NCBI GenBank assembly: GCA_963989245.1
Contig: OZ022355.1
Span: forward strand, 19,880,761 to 19,944,760
DNA: 64,000 nt
From: Nansenia antarctica
Lineage: Eukaryota; Chordata; Actinopteri; Argentiniformes; Microstomatidae
Direction of reading: 5' to 3'
Numbering within the stretch: position 1 is the first letter of the stretch; every line of letters begins with the position of its first letter. Positions 24,401-34,306 of this stretch are shown here, piece after piece. The notes below the pieces were generated by a model, which saw only the letters and a list, made by a program, of their open reading frames with translations, made no database searches and was not told the DNA's origin. The position numbers and the translations under genes are program-made.

Positions 24401-26628
24401 AATATTAAATCATCAATCTTTGCTCACTACATAGCCTTTCTTACCTTCAGGTGTGCATGAACTACAGATCAACTGTGAAATTATATCTGAATGGTCTTTA
24501 TTGTCATTGATATAGTACAGGTACCAAACAACGAAATTTGGGAGGGGGGGCTCCCCTGGTGCTAAGAAAGAAAAAATAATAATAATAATAATAATATCGG
24601 TTATCATATCGGTTATCGGCCACGAGAAGCGGGTAAATATCGGTATCGGTATCGGTTGGAAAAAATGCATATCGTGCATCCCTAAAAAAAAGTAGAAAGT
24701 GAATAGGAGGTCGCCGGAGCGCTTTGCGTGGGCGCTGTCAGGTACAATTAGTAGTCTCCTAATCTTGCTACAGTTTGAGCGAGACTGTAACTGTCATTGT
24801 TTGAATGAATGAATGAATGGTCTTTATTTGTCATTGATATAGTACAGGTACCAAACAACGAAATTTGGGAGGGGGGGCTCCCCTGGTGCTAGGAAACTAG
24901 GTGCTAGGAACTGGTGCTATAACTGTGTTCATGTTATAATGTTTAGTGAACGAACAATTGTTGGGTGTTTGCCACAAATCGGAATTCTCTTGCCGTGAAA
25001 TGTGTAGCCTACATCAAATAACATGATGTCGGCGATCTACTAGAACTGCGGGACGACTGCAATGTAGGCTACCATATATATCTGCCATATCATACCCTTT
25101 TATATTGAAAAATATGATGGTAAATAAATACATGTGGGACCGATGTATGATATGGCAGAGGTGTGGTGTGTATCAGTCTGTCTCGTTCCAGCGAGTGTTG
25201 ACTCAATAAGACATGCGCTCTGCGCTGCGGGCAGTGGGGTGAGGGTTGATGGCTCTCGATCGTTTCCCATCAATGAACAAAGACATCGGGTTTCCCCCGC
25301 GGTGTGTTTCTGTTGCGTGTTCACGCTTCTTGCGTGACATCGCCATCCAGCGATTTTTGTGGGTCAGTAAACACTCCCCCATTGTGAATAGTGGTCGTGT
25401 GATTCCACACCTCGTCGTGCTTTAGTAGGTAAAAAAACGTCGCGCCTCTAGTGTTAAGCAAGCACATTTTATTTCACAGCTAAATGTCTCACTCTGATGA
25501 ATGGCTGACTGACTGACTAATTTTCTCCCTGTACTCAACAGGAAGTGCTTAAGACGATGCGCACCATAGATGACCGCATTGTCCATTCTCTCAATACCAC
25601 TGTGCCAACAGTCTCCTTCTCACGAAAAGTGGATGCCACGCAGACATGCAAACAACTCTATGAATCTGTGAGTGAAATTGTGTGAGAGAATGTGGCCTGG
25701 GGTGGTCCAGTGGTCAGCCTACAGTGCACACACATGCCCATGTCGGCATGGGTTGGAATCCGAACCCATGCCCTGCTGACATGCACTCTCCTCCTTACTT
25801 TCCTCTCTCTCTCCACTGTCTCTATCCAATAAAAAATAAGAGTGGGACTGACCCACTGAAACAAAAGTGTGTGAGAGAGACTCACTGACTGTGCTCAGGT
25901 TTTTGATGTGTGCCTGGGGTGGGTGACATTACTCTGTTCTTATCAATACTGGAAGAAGAGAGCCATTTAGCGTTCTTCCTCCAATAGTGTGACATGCTCT
26001 TGAGAGTTTGTTTTGTATATTTTGTAGTTGATGGAGAGCCACCTCAGCAGAGACCGAGTCATTAAGAAGTGTATAGCCCAGACCTCAAAGGTGGTGGGAC
26101 AGCTGCGTGATGAGAGGGCCAAGGACCGTGGCAATATCTCACTCATCAAACAACTCAGGAAGGAGCAGACCAACGTAATGCCTCTTTGTACCACTAGAGG
26201 GATGCCAGCACCACATGTCAGCTAGAAATGGAATAAAAGAGATCATTAAATGTGTGTTATATTTCTTTGAATAGAATACTCAGATCATTGTGAAAGAGCA
26301 CAAGCTAACAGACTTATCTGTTTTACATACACTATGTTGAAACATTTAATTATACCATACTATAGTTGATTTAAGTGCAGAGAAGAGAATTCAGTTGACA
26401 GTTGTAGCATTCAAAGTATTGAACCAGCCAAGTTTAGTTTCATGTTTAGGAACAGGTTCCACTTTTCAGTCATTATTTTTAGTGTACTTTGCTTTTCATT
26501 TCCTCTAGTTAAAACTCATGCAATCAGAGCTGAATGTTGAAGAGGTCATCAATGACAGAAGTCTGAAAGTAAGAGAGCATCTACGCATGACCTTTCACCC
26601 CATGGTTTGTTTGTTGTGCATTACTGTC

Positions 26629-26670
<42 letters not shown>

Positions 26671-26758
26671 CACTCACACACCCATTTCTGTGCTGTTTTT
26701 CCCTTAGGTTTTCAATGAAAGGTGCAGAATCCACTACACCCCTCCCAAGGTGAAGTGA
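9433..26758 (+). CDS. MIX23: MIX23 (CCDC58), complete, five coding exons
   Basis: MIX23 is a small cysteine-containing protein of the mitochondrial intermembrane space, linked to protein import. Exons: 9433-9483, 25542-25667, 26028-26174, 26509-26568 and 26708-26758 (stop TGA 26756-26758). All junctions are GT-AG and in phase 0, giving 144 residues, the same as I recall for human. The start MAAPDGTLNCEDFSMFQ, the segment TMRTIDDRIVHSLNTTVPT, the cysteine pair in TCKQLYES..VIKKCIAQ, the coiled-coil stretch RDERAKDRGNISLIKQLRK and the end FNERCRIHYTPPK are all typical. Intron 1 is 16,058 bp and packed with transposons; the other introns are 139-360 bp. Intron 4 carries a CA array (26632-26668). 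The 3' UTR probably ends near the AATAAA-like motif at about 27446. Confidence 0.95.
10149..12600 (-). pseudogene. hAT-A transposase, broken
   Basis: The likely first coding part (about 12416-12600) holds SDVKQRASGEQHSRNARI and VTQYFVPQASPEADK, then a GTAATG donor. The second part starts after an AG near 11938 (AAELTHVYHTVKHNL) and continues through PFSIQTDASNKGNRKMF, with the catalytic Asp-containing region, to 11601. A MITE interrupts the codons for DF. The reading then resumes at about 10850 (FIENADESAAGI) and runs through GNCHAHIMHNTVKHALD and HVTTRWLSLNPAITRL to a stop at 10149. No C-terminal hATC dimerisation domain is seen, so the 3' end is deleted. The family resembles vertebrate KIAA1586/C17orf113-like hAT proteins. 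It is not functional. Confidence 0.8.
10851..11600 (-). mobile_element. hAT MITE-1, copy A, inserted in hAT-A transposase
   Basis: The ends are AGGGCTGT (10851) and ACAGCCCT (to 11600). The flanks tgaagtca (10839-10846, 4 nt away) and agaagtca (11601-11608) match at 7 of 8. Internally it is rich in gctagctagc motifs. On the minus strand around 11365-11465 it keeps YHSSTSAMNEHLKRKHPGA, the C-terminal half of a BED zinc finger, followed by a GTAAGT donor, so it derives from a ZBED-type hAT. A second copy is at 17142-17735 in the opposite orientation. Confidence 0.85.
13351..13970. mobile_element. hAT-like MITE-2 inside the minisatellite
   Basis: The ends are AGGGGTGGGCATCAATGATC (13351) and GATCGTTTGCCCAGCCCT (to 13970), with further inverted gatcgataattgatcg sequence inside. 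The flanking minisatellite bases (aacgatct / aaacgata) are compatible with a decayed 8-bp duplication. There is no coding sequence. Confidence 0.85.
14056..14914. mobile_element. hAT MITE-3 with exact 8-bp target duplication
   Basis: The ends are TAGGGCTGCAACGAACGATT and, inverted, GTTGCAGCCCTA. The flanks are the identical 8-mer GTATGAAC (14048-14055 and 14915-14922), a minisatellite sequence. The 859-bp body has no ORF. This is a clear nested insertion. Confidence 0.93.
16867..19730 (+). pseudogene. hAT-C transposase, broken by frameshifts and a MITE
   Basis: The start MSKKQAPLSNYFG is followed by an 11-A run that breaks the frame. The zinc-finger region WCKICREHPHLADKS then runs to SHPPFDKHE, where MITE-1 copy B is inserted. 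The reading resumes near 17744 (EKSKEHIKIVE) and continues through WGLLFDGSEDINKTEREIVY (17910-18275), the region with a catalytic Asp of the RNase H-like fold. It then passes through HIMCTAHTLENTAKSAD (from about 18370), FHNIRWSAWRQQTLL (about 18780) and the 215-residue open stretch at 18823-19470. The hATC dimerisation motif ERGFSHLNIIKNKYRS follows at about 19470, and the end is a 60-residue tail to 19730. An AATAAATAAA signal follows at 19743. Similar to vertebrate ZNF862-like hAT proteins. Not functional. Confidence 0.88.
17142..17735 (+). mobile_element. hAT MITE-1, copy B, inserted in hAT-C transposase
   Basis: This is the same family as 10851-11600, in reverse: it starts AGGGCTGTTACGATTATTCG and ends GTCGTTTGGGACAGCACT. 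The 8-bp flanks gcatgaga (17132-17139) and acatgaga (17736-17743) match at 7 of 8. It lacks the BED-finger part kept in copy A. Confidence 0.88.
21799..23538 (-). pseudogene. hAT-D transposase, middle and C-terminal part
   Basis: Minus-strand pieces run in the right order. 22887-23538 holds TFETMFGQWNIPKERVHVVL, then NMVRACEECEVASLGCMAHS and QQDVPTRWNSTFYML. 22709-22948 holds VDQRFGHIHEEPLYYLATIL and DPRYKDRFF. 21799-22053 holds the hATC domain around SAPCTSVDSERLFSAAAHV and ends NIHLMPSK. A LINE (22340-22715) separates the last two. The protein belongs to the ZBED1/4-like hAT group. It lacks its N-terminal half, which lies inverted to the right. Confidence 0.88.
22340..22715 (+). mobile_element. 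Rex1-like LINE 3' end inside hAT-D
   Basis: A plus-strand copy of the family 3' UTR, from gtacatttcaagcctgcaaa to a caatgacaataaag tail with A/T-rich repeats. It sits between the middle and C-terminal coding pieces of hAT-D. Confidence 0.8.
23546..23990 (+). pseudogene. hAT-D transposase, N-terminal part, inverted
   Basis: Plus-strand reading from about 23564: PIEHAFENCRKFTRDSSKAQ, LISHLEPRYTLPSRRYFADV and QISFTTDIWTSDVSPVSML (first catalytic Asp region), then after a frame change QEFSGSHTVTAIRG at 23948-23989. These last codons are exactly where the minus-strand part begins, so the two pieces are consecutive parts of one protein in opposite orientation. The 15-mer GACAGCCATCCG(T/C)GG lies at both breakpoints, inverted (23524-23538 and 23975-23989). 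Confidence 0.88.
24177..24396 (-). mobile_element. tRNA-derived SINE inside the right arm of hAT-D
   Basis: Read on the minus strand it starts ctagtggtggtctagtgg (A-box-like) with gagtttgaatcccgc (B-box-like). It ends with cgctttggataaaggcgtct and gctaaatggcaaaa, a teleost SINE-type tail. It is absent from the otherwise matching left arm, so it inserted after the arms were duplicated. Confidence 0.85.
24804..24895 (-). mobile_element. Very short Rex1-like LINE 3' end
   Basis: The (TTCA)n tail plus about 70 bp of the family 3' UTR. Similar pieces are embedded in both arms of hAT-D (20953-21035 and 24488-24578). Confidence 0.8.
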
Positions 26759-27817
26759 ATGTCAGTTCTGGTCTGGTGAGAATACCTGCAGGTGTAAGTG
26801 GCTGCATCAGGACTGGGACAGGAACCAAGCCAGGGCCTGACCCAATGGACCTTTGCCATTCAGCCAACCATGACCCCTTTCCCCTCATGTATCGCCCATG
26901 GCGACCACTGCATTGTCTAAATAATGCAAGACCTCCTCTGTAAAGCAGTCACCTATGTGTTTATTTTCTAAAAACATTGTAACTTTATTTTTTATTTTTA
27001 AGAAAAACAATGAATTGTTTTCCAAATGGCCCTCTGGTTTCTATTATTCAAGTGGTTTAATGTTACTGACAGGAGGTTTAAGAGGAATGTCGCTGTATGG
27101 TTTCTGTTGTGAAATGTGTATATTTGCCACTGTGACATCATTGCATACACACACACACATTGACACACACTGTGAATGTGATAAAGACACGTTCAATGTC
27201 TCATGCAAGAGACTTGTCTCAGCACCGCCTGACTGAATGATTCATTGTGTCCATTGTGACTTTGGTCAGGGGTTGCAGCATTCCTAACCACAGATCCAAA
27301 GACTAGTCAAACCTGGCCCTCGTGAAATGTTTTGTTTGGGTGACAGCTAATTCCTCATGCCATTATCCTCAGTTAATTTCTAAGAGTTAGATGAACATAA
27401 ATGTACACTGTGTGGCTATTTGTAAGGTGTGCAGTACTCCCCATGAAATAAAATAAGTATGTCTGATTTAAATACCTGCAACCTAAACGGTACATGAGAA
27501 CCAGAACTGGAAAACAGAGGCCTAAAGAGATGGAGTCTATAATTCCTCTGTGGTCTTGCATACCTCTTGTAAGATAAAACAACAAGATTTTGGCCAGGAC
27601 ACAGATTTAGGCAAAATGTGGACTAAATAGCATATTCAATAATTTAAAAAATCTCAATTAAAAATACTTTTCAGTCTAGGATGAAACTTTGCTTATTCTA
27701 TCTCGTTAACGGTACATGACTAAGACTCCATTCGAATTTCAGTGTGTTCAGCATGCTATTGTGATCATGAAAATTTTTAGTTTGGAATTATAACCCATTG
27801 TGACGCGGAGATATTCG

Positions 27818-29036
27818 GCCGTAAGTGACGGGTCGTCGTCGTCCCCCCGCTGCTGCTCGCAGCACCGCTTCCTGGTTGACGACTCCCGTTGACAGCGGGG
27901 GGAGAGACAATTTCTACCCGGGAAATCGCTCCGCGCTGTGTCGACCGTGATAAGAGTGTCGTATCGACACCATTCAAATGGTTTTGGATTCCCTGTCCTC
28001 TCCCCTATCCCGACACGTTTGAATTGTTATCCTAACCCACGGTAAATCACAGTTATTAACCCGCAAAGGGTGCCTCCGGGCACCGTCTTTGCCCGTGAAT
28101 AACACCGGCTATGAAGGTGGTACAAACACAATACTCCTTTGCTAACTTCACCATCGGTATACGGTCATTTTGAGCCCTTAACCACCGCACTGACACCCTG
28201 AGAAGATATGCTTTTAACCGTAAACTCAATGAACCGGGAGTTCACCCGCTGCTGCCTGCAGCACCGCGCCTGCTGGTTGAAACTCCCGTTGACAGCGGGG
28301 GGAGAGAAAGGTTCTACCCGGGAATTCGCTCCGCGCTGTGTCGACCGTGATAAGAGTGTCGTATCGACACCATTCAAATGGTTTCAGATTTCCTGTCCTC
28401 TCCCCTCTCGGGACACGTTTGACTTTTTACCGCAACCCACGGTAAACCACAGTTATTAACCCGCAAAGGGTGCCTCCGGGCACCGTCTTTGCCCGTGAAT
28501 AACACCGGCTATGAAGGTGGTACAAACACAATACTCCTTTGCTAACTTCACCATCGGTATACGGTCATTTTGAGCCCTTAACCACCGCGCTGACACCCCG
28601 AGAAGATATGCTTTTAACCGTAAACTCAATGAACCGGGAGTTCACCCGCTGCTGCCTGCAGCACCGCGCCTGCTGGTTGAAACTCCCGTTGACAGCGGGG
28701 GGAGAGAAAGGTTCTACCCGGGAATTCGCTCCGCGCTGTGTCGACCGTGATAAGAGTGTCGTATCGACACCATTCAAATGGTTTCAGATTTCCTGTCCTC
28801 TCCCCTCTCGGGACACGTTTGAATTTTTACCGTAACCCACGATAAACCACAGTTATTAACCCGCAAAGGGTGCCTCCAGGCACCGTGTTTGTCCGTGAAT
28901 AACACCGGCTAGGAAGGTGGTAAAAAGACAAGACTATGCTCCACCATCGGTATACGGTCATTTTGAGCCCTGAACCACCGTGGTGCCACCCCGAGAAGTG
29001 AACCGGGAGTAAACTCAATGAACCAGGAGTTCAACA
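27818..29036. repeat. 400-bp tandem repeat, three copies
   Basis: The marker gacagcggggggagag recurs at 27891, 28291 and 28691, exactly 400 bp apart. Copies 2 and 3 are almost identical; copy 1 and the right-hand end are diverged. Each unit includes GCAAAGGGTGCC-tcc-GGGCACCGTCTTTGC, which can fold into a two-part hairpin. It lies between MIX23 and the cystatin gene and carries no convincing ORF. Confidence 0.93.
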
Positions 29037-29529
29037 TGCATCAAGTGCTTATATTCACTACGAGCAGTGTCGACATCGATCAGATCAACATAACAATGAT
29101 ACTACAGTTCATAAAGCAGACAAGTGAAGGCAGTGGTTTTAAGGGTTCAAAAAACATGACTTTATTATGTGTACATAGCTTCCTCTCTCTCTCCCTCTCT
29201 CTCTTTCTCTTTCTCTCCAAAAAATCACGGTTAATAATATACCACATGCCGAGGAAAAAGTATACGATAGCTTCAAGTTCCTCCATGTTGCTATTGTTGT
29301 GGCTGTGTTGTGTCTCGTGAAAATATACGTCACCACCATGGCGCGCTGTTATGACGCGTAACTCCGCCTACTATCTCCTACTCCTCCTACTCGTTCCTTG
29401 TGTCTTCTTGTGTAAAGTGGAAAACGTCTCGTATCCAGAACTGTTCAAAAGCGTGCCGAAGCGAGCCGTGCTGACCCGAGCCAGGCCCGGTAGTGGAAAA
29501 GCGCCATTAGTTTATTTTTGCATGCATAG

Positions 29530-29815
29530 TGCATACTGTATTTTCAGTTCGAGCCCAGGCTGGCCACATGTCTAAGTGTCCTTGGGCAAGACACTGACAC
29601 TCAGCTATATAAATGTAATGAATTATTATTATTATTATTATTATTATTACTGAACCCCAAATTGCTCCCAGTGAGCGGGCCGGCGCCTTGCATGGTAGCT
29701 TGCCGCCATTGGTGTGTTAATGTGTGTGTGAATGGGTGAATGAGAGGCCGTTGTAAAGCGCTTTGGATAAAGGCGCTATATACTGTAAGTGTAGTCCATT
29801 TACCATTTTCTCCAC
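29530..29815 (+). mobile_element. Fish SINE/LINE 3' fragment
   Basis: Contains ttgggcaagacactgacac, a (TTA)n run, then ccccaaattgctccca, ggtgtgttaatgtgtgtg and the tail gtaaagcgctttggataaag..ccatttaccatt, a form common in teleost non-LTR repeats. Confidence 0.7.
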
Positions 29816-30289
29816 TAGACTGAACCACACATTACAGGTTTACTGGTATTGAACATTCATATCTTGGAACTTTGACCTACTGGCATACAAAGACTGATCA
29901 ATGTTCAGATTCAGAGTTTGATTGTAACTGACACAGGCCTCAAAAGAATCAGTGGACCACTAAGCAGCCTGTGGATATAAGCTGGACATGCAGAACACTT
30001 TCCTAGCGTATTACCTGACCAATGATATGTTGTAAACTGTCAATGAAGGATACTTATTGGTTCTTAAAGATTGAGCCTCATAGGCTTACCATGCCTTCCT
30101 TTTGTTGGGATAAATGTCTCTTCCAGTTCCTGTTTATCATGGTAATAGCTGACCTGAAATGACTGGATTGATGAAAGAAATGTAGGGTAGTGGAAACCTC
30201 ACATTCTGAAATAATACTGGATCAACAACTAAGAAAGGGGAAGTAGGCATTGGAAAGTATGGAGCGTTGAATGTGCCCAAATGATGAGT

Positions 30290-30629
30290 CACTGTCAGGT
30301 GCTCTGAGTGAGCAGACCAGCTCAGTCTCTGTCTGGTTGGTTTAGGAGGGAGGGATTGGCTAGATGCCACACACACAAAACAGTGATGAGTCACTTGTAG
30401 ACTGTGTTGATGGTTGTCTTGACAACCACCTCCGTCTATCAGAGATGAACACTGTATTAGAGCTAGCCGGACAGGCTAATAAATCTACCTTGCTGATGCA
30501 CAGTATCCGTACATTATTACACTCAAATTGACATCACTGTCAGGTGCTCTGAGTGAGCAGACCAGCTCAGCTTCGGTCTGGTTGGTTTAGGAGGGAGGGA
30601 TTGGCTAGATGCCACACACACACAAAACA
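30290..30629. repeat. Direct duplication of about 93 bp
   Basis: Bases 30290-30381 (cactgtcaggtgctctgagt ... gccacacacacaaaaca) recur at 30535-30629, 245 bp downstream, with few differences. No gene is seen in 29816-31186. Confidence 0.9.
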
Positions 30630-31186
30630 TACAGTGCTGTCCTGAAATATTCTTACAAAGATACATATCTATCTGTGAAACTAAATCCATCATCTCTGTT
30701 GGTACACAACTGGTGGGTTTACTTGCTACTTCACCTGATAAAAATTAAAGGGACACTTCTACCATTTGTAACACCACATTCATTATCTCCACCACACCAG
30801 TGTCTATAGATGTGAAAACAGCGATTTTATACATTCTGTAATCAAAGAGATTTAAAAAGTAAAGTAAAGAATCAAAAGCAATACTTTCAGGAAATAACAA
30901 TCAAAACAAAAACCTTGCATGTCTTTTTTATTAACCATGTAGCAAAAGATGACCATGTTTGCATATTAGACAGTACGGTATTATTCTTTTTGAAGCCTAA
31001 ATAAACACATTTTCGATCATCTATCCTAGATGTAAAAAAAACTATGTTATTGAGAGCATTGGCAAAAAAAGTAGCATTGGAATTAGGATCCTGATCAATC
31101 AGGTGTGCTGACATGTGTTGAGAGATTACAGCATAGAGGCACTAGGGGGGTTTAGGACCTCTGCATCCACCTGAGGTGTCTCCTTA

Positions 31187-34100
31187 TCAGAAATACTCGA
31201 TGGAGTCATGGTGAGCTTTGGAGTCCTGAATGCTGTGCACTGACAGTTTCCCTCCATTGTGGGGGAGCTCCTTAAACACACGCAGATGAATATAATCTTC
31301 AGCACCAACATGGACCTGTAAGACAAAAAAGGACATAAGTGGGATTTGACTAAATGTTAACTGTCAGGATAATACTGTATGCAATTTGTAGAAATTCTGT
31401 GTCCAATTTGGTGATTGGATCAGTGTAGCCTATGTAGCGGAGGTCATTTGAAATCACACTGAAAACTCAAGTGTCACCCTCTGGGATTTAGGATGTCCTC
31501 TTGGCCTAATAAAGTACACGCTTGGGTCTTCCTTGTGGGATATGGATTATCATGATGAGATCATTTCTCCCCAAATAGACAGGGTTCATTAATACATTTT
31601 ACAGTGTTGGCTGTAAATTAACCCTGATTTACCTCCTTAAACACACGCAGATGAATATAATATGATTATAGAATGTGACTCAATCCACTATGTTGCAGCA
31701 TGATGCAGTAAAGTTTGACCTTTAAGCGTGTAGAAGGCTACAGCCTGTGTCTTCTCCCCTATCTCTTACCTTGATGAAGTAGTTGGTCCCAGCCACTACC
31801 TGGGCCTTGTACGTCTTCGCTGTGAAAACATCAAACTTTCTATTTGCTTGTCCTTCTGCATGCGGCTTCACCTGTGCAGAATACAACATGAGTAGAGGGT
31901 CAGATATTTGACAGCTAGCTGCACATAACATACAAACTCTTAAAATATATGTAGGCACCCATAGGTCACATTTACCCAGCCCCATCTATGAACGGTGTCT
32001 ATAACTACATAACATTTGGTTGAAAAATAATATAACTGATGAAAGAATAACGGATTGCACTTAATGGACTAGCACAGGGGTATTCAATTAAAATTCAAAA
32101 AGGTCCAGTTAGAGAAAATATATATATTGTTGATTTTCACATTGAACTGGAGGGATTATAAATAATAAGTACTCTAATAATAAATACATGTTCTTTTCTC
32201 ATTTAAAGTCAAATAAGGGCTGCATTTAAAATGTAAAGATACATAAGAGAGCTTTTGAAAAATGTGCATCTAAAATAAAGTGCAATAAAAAGTAATAATA
32301 ATAATAATAATTCATTACATTTATATAGCGCTTTTCCGAGGCTCAAAGACGCTGGTGTAGCTTGAGTTTCCTTTTCTCTTCTTTTTTGCTAGCACATCCT
32401 GGGTTAATATGTCACTTTTCCTTGACACTGATGATGCTGACATAGGTATCTGCTTGATTTTTTCACAAAACTCTTCTTTTTGTTTCCCCTCAAGTAATGT
32501 TTCAGCTACCAACTCATGCACTCCTTGGCCATCAGTAAACAGGGCTGCCAAGTCTCACGCAATCACCGTGAGACTCACTCATTTCAACCAGTTCTCACGC
32601 TCTCACGCCGCATCTCTATTTCTCACGTAGAGAAATAACAAAAAAAACAAAAAAATACGGGACTTTTTTTTTTGGAAATTCCTTGAAAGAAAGCTACCGG
32701 ACATGAGTTTCGTGGCAACTTTCTGCACGAGCGTTAACTTGAGTCTGCAATTTATCAATTCCATCTGGCAACCATGGTAGCAAAATATGTGCATACATTA
32801 CAACATCGTATCTGGTAGCCTACTGGACTGGGTTGCACCAATATGGCGTAAGTCATTACTAAATGCAGGCATTTAGTAGTTACTAAACCCCTAGTTGTTA
32901 CTAGTTAGTTTCAAACTAGTTGTTTACTAATTTCAGTTGCACCACGCCAATCTTTTGCCAATCTTAGCTAGTAAATACTCAGTTTTGGTAACTGTTTTTT
33001 GTTTCTCTACTGTAACATAACCAGGTACATTAATAATAATAATAATTATTATTAATAATTACAATTTACAATACAAATACAACAATTGGGGGTCCCTCCC
33101 AAAAAATGTGGGCGCGCTGCGCGCGCACAGAATCACCCACCAAGTCCTCATTCTGACCCAGGAAAAACCCTGGTATGTACTGTATAACATGATAGCCATC
33201 TATGAGCAATGCACTGTATATAAGATGATGACCACGGGTCTTTCTGCTGCTGACCCATCCTGTTGATGGGGCCAATTTTTCTTTTAGAGTCTGTAGGCTA
33301 CTGTATTTGTTTATTAAGATTTCATAAATATGATATATTGTCTGAATTTTTTTCTTGTTTTATAAAATGTTATTATTTATTCTTTTCATTTCTTGTGCTG
33401 GTTTATTATGAACAACATGTAAAATTGCAGGAAACTAGCACAAATAATTGGGTGGGAGAGAAGGGCCGCCGCTGCCAAAACGTGCACAGTTTTGGGTCGC
33501 TCCACCGCCAAAAAAATCTCCCTCCAAACTTTTGGTGAAACTTGGCAGCCCTGAGTAAATGTGTTTTATGTTGACCCAAAATCCAAGCAACTTTAGGGGA
33601 ACATTCATTAGCACCTTGATGGGCAGTCAACGAATGTGTTTGGATTCTGGTGGATCGATCATATTGGGCTCTTAGATCGTGTATTGTCTGTGTCCTCAGT
33701 TCAGATTTGAGGACCGCATGTTTCTGTAGTGTTTCTGTAGTGGCGCTTCACCCTGCCGCCACGGTCTCCGAACAGATCAGACATACGGGTTTTGAACTGA
33801 ACTGCCCATGGGAGGAATGAACATGTAAGAGTCTGTCCATTATTTCCTATTCATTAAATTCAGTTTTCGCTGTCTACTTTTCTCTGACTCACTTATTCCT
33901 CCGAATATTGTCTCTTGTCTCGTCTTTCCCCTGTTATGTGTGTCTCTCATCTCACTGACTGCGTATCAGAATGCACAGATTCCATTGGCTGAGTAGCATC
34001 ACGTGAGATGATTTGAGTTTCCTGGGATGCTAAACCAGTGCCGTAAAGGCTAGAAAAGCTGCGCATAGAAACGCTCCGTCAAAATGTAATAATTCTCAAT

Positions 34101-34306
34101 AATGTATCTGTTATAAGTCTGGGACTGGGACTGGGTCTGGACCGCGGTCCACCTATTAGTGACCTCTGGACCAGTGTATGCGCAGAGAAAATAGTAAGAG
34201 AAAAAATAGACAGAGAAAATAGTATTCAGCCCACCTCATCACAAATCGTCTGGATCTCTTCTGTGGCATCCTTCGCCTCGGTGGTTCCTCCACAAAGCAT
34301 TGGCAT
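31187..34306 (-). CDS. Stefin-type cystatin (CSTA/CSTB-like), complete, three exons
   Basis: Stefins are cytosolic inhibitors of papain-like cysteine proteases. Exons on the minus strand: 34235-34306 (ATG 34304-34306), 31770-31871 and 31187-31315 (stop TGA 31187-31189). Borders are GT-AG and in phase 0, giving 100 residues, normal for the family. The N-terminus MPMLCGGTTEAKDATEEIQ has the conserved glycine pair. QVVAG, the first protease-binding loop, is in exon 2 within YKAQVVAGTNYFIKV. Exon 3 has IHLRVFKELPHNGGK, the second loop, and ends SIEYF. There is no signal peptide. Its place next to MIX23 matches CSTA in human; fish also have several CSTB-like paralogues, so I give no symbol. Intron 1 contains a 2.1-kb hAT. 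Confidence 0.93.
32386..33635 (-). pseudogene. hAT-E transposase fragment, split by a MITE
   Basis: Minus-strand codons near 33553-33625 read NECSPKVAWILGQHKTHLL. After MITE-4 the reading resumes at about 32540 with TDGQGVHELVAETLLEGKQ and IKQIPMSASSVSRK. This resembles the N-terminal RNase H-like region of SCAND3/GTF2IRD2-type hAT proteins. Confidence 0.7.
32541..33551. mobile_element. hAT-like MITE-4 inserted in hAT-E transposase
   Basis: The ends are AGGGCTGCCAAGT (32541) and ACTTGGCAGCCCT (to 33551). The flanks cagtaaac and gagtaaat match at 6 of 8. The body has no ORF. Confidence 0.8.

Larger units (their letters stand above)
20838..24684. mobile_element. hAT-D, rearranged ZBED-type hAT with long inverted arms
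   Basis: The ends are TAGGGATGCACGATATGCAT (20838) and, inverted, ATGCATATCGTGCATCCCTA (to 24684), followed inward by cgataccgatacc-type repeats. The left arm 20838-21315 is repeated in reverse at 23992-24684 with only a few differences, apart from a SINE inserted in the right arm. Both arms contain the same LINE 3' fragment at the same place. No matching 8-bp duplication is visible at the outer borders. The coding parts point in opposite directions on the two sides of about 23540. Confidence 0.88.
32075..34168 (-). mobile_element. hAT-E (Charlie-like) in cystatin intron 1
   Basis: The left end is CAGGGGTATTCAATTAAAAT and the right end is CGCGGTCC..GACCTCTG, typical of Charlie-type hATs. The flanks gactagca and gaccagtg agree at only 5 of 8, so it is old. 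It ends 66 bp from exon 1 of the host gene. A TAA/TTA-rich LINE tail lies near 32298-32352. Confidence 0.7.

Noticed and set aside
28208..28835. Repeated plus-strand ORF in the 400-bp array
   Set aside because: It recurs only because the DNA is tandemly repeated; it is absent from the diverged first copy and shows no protein features.
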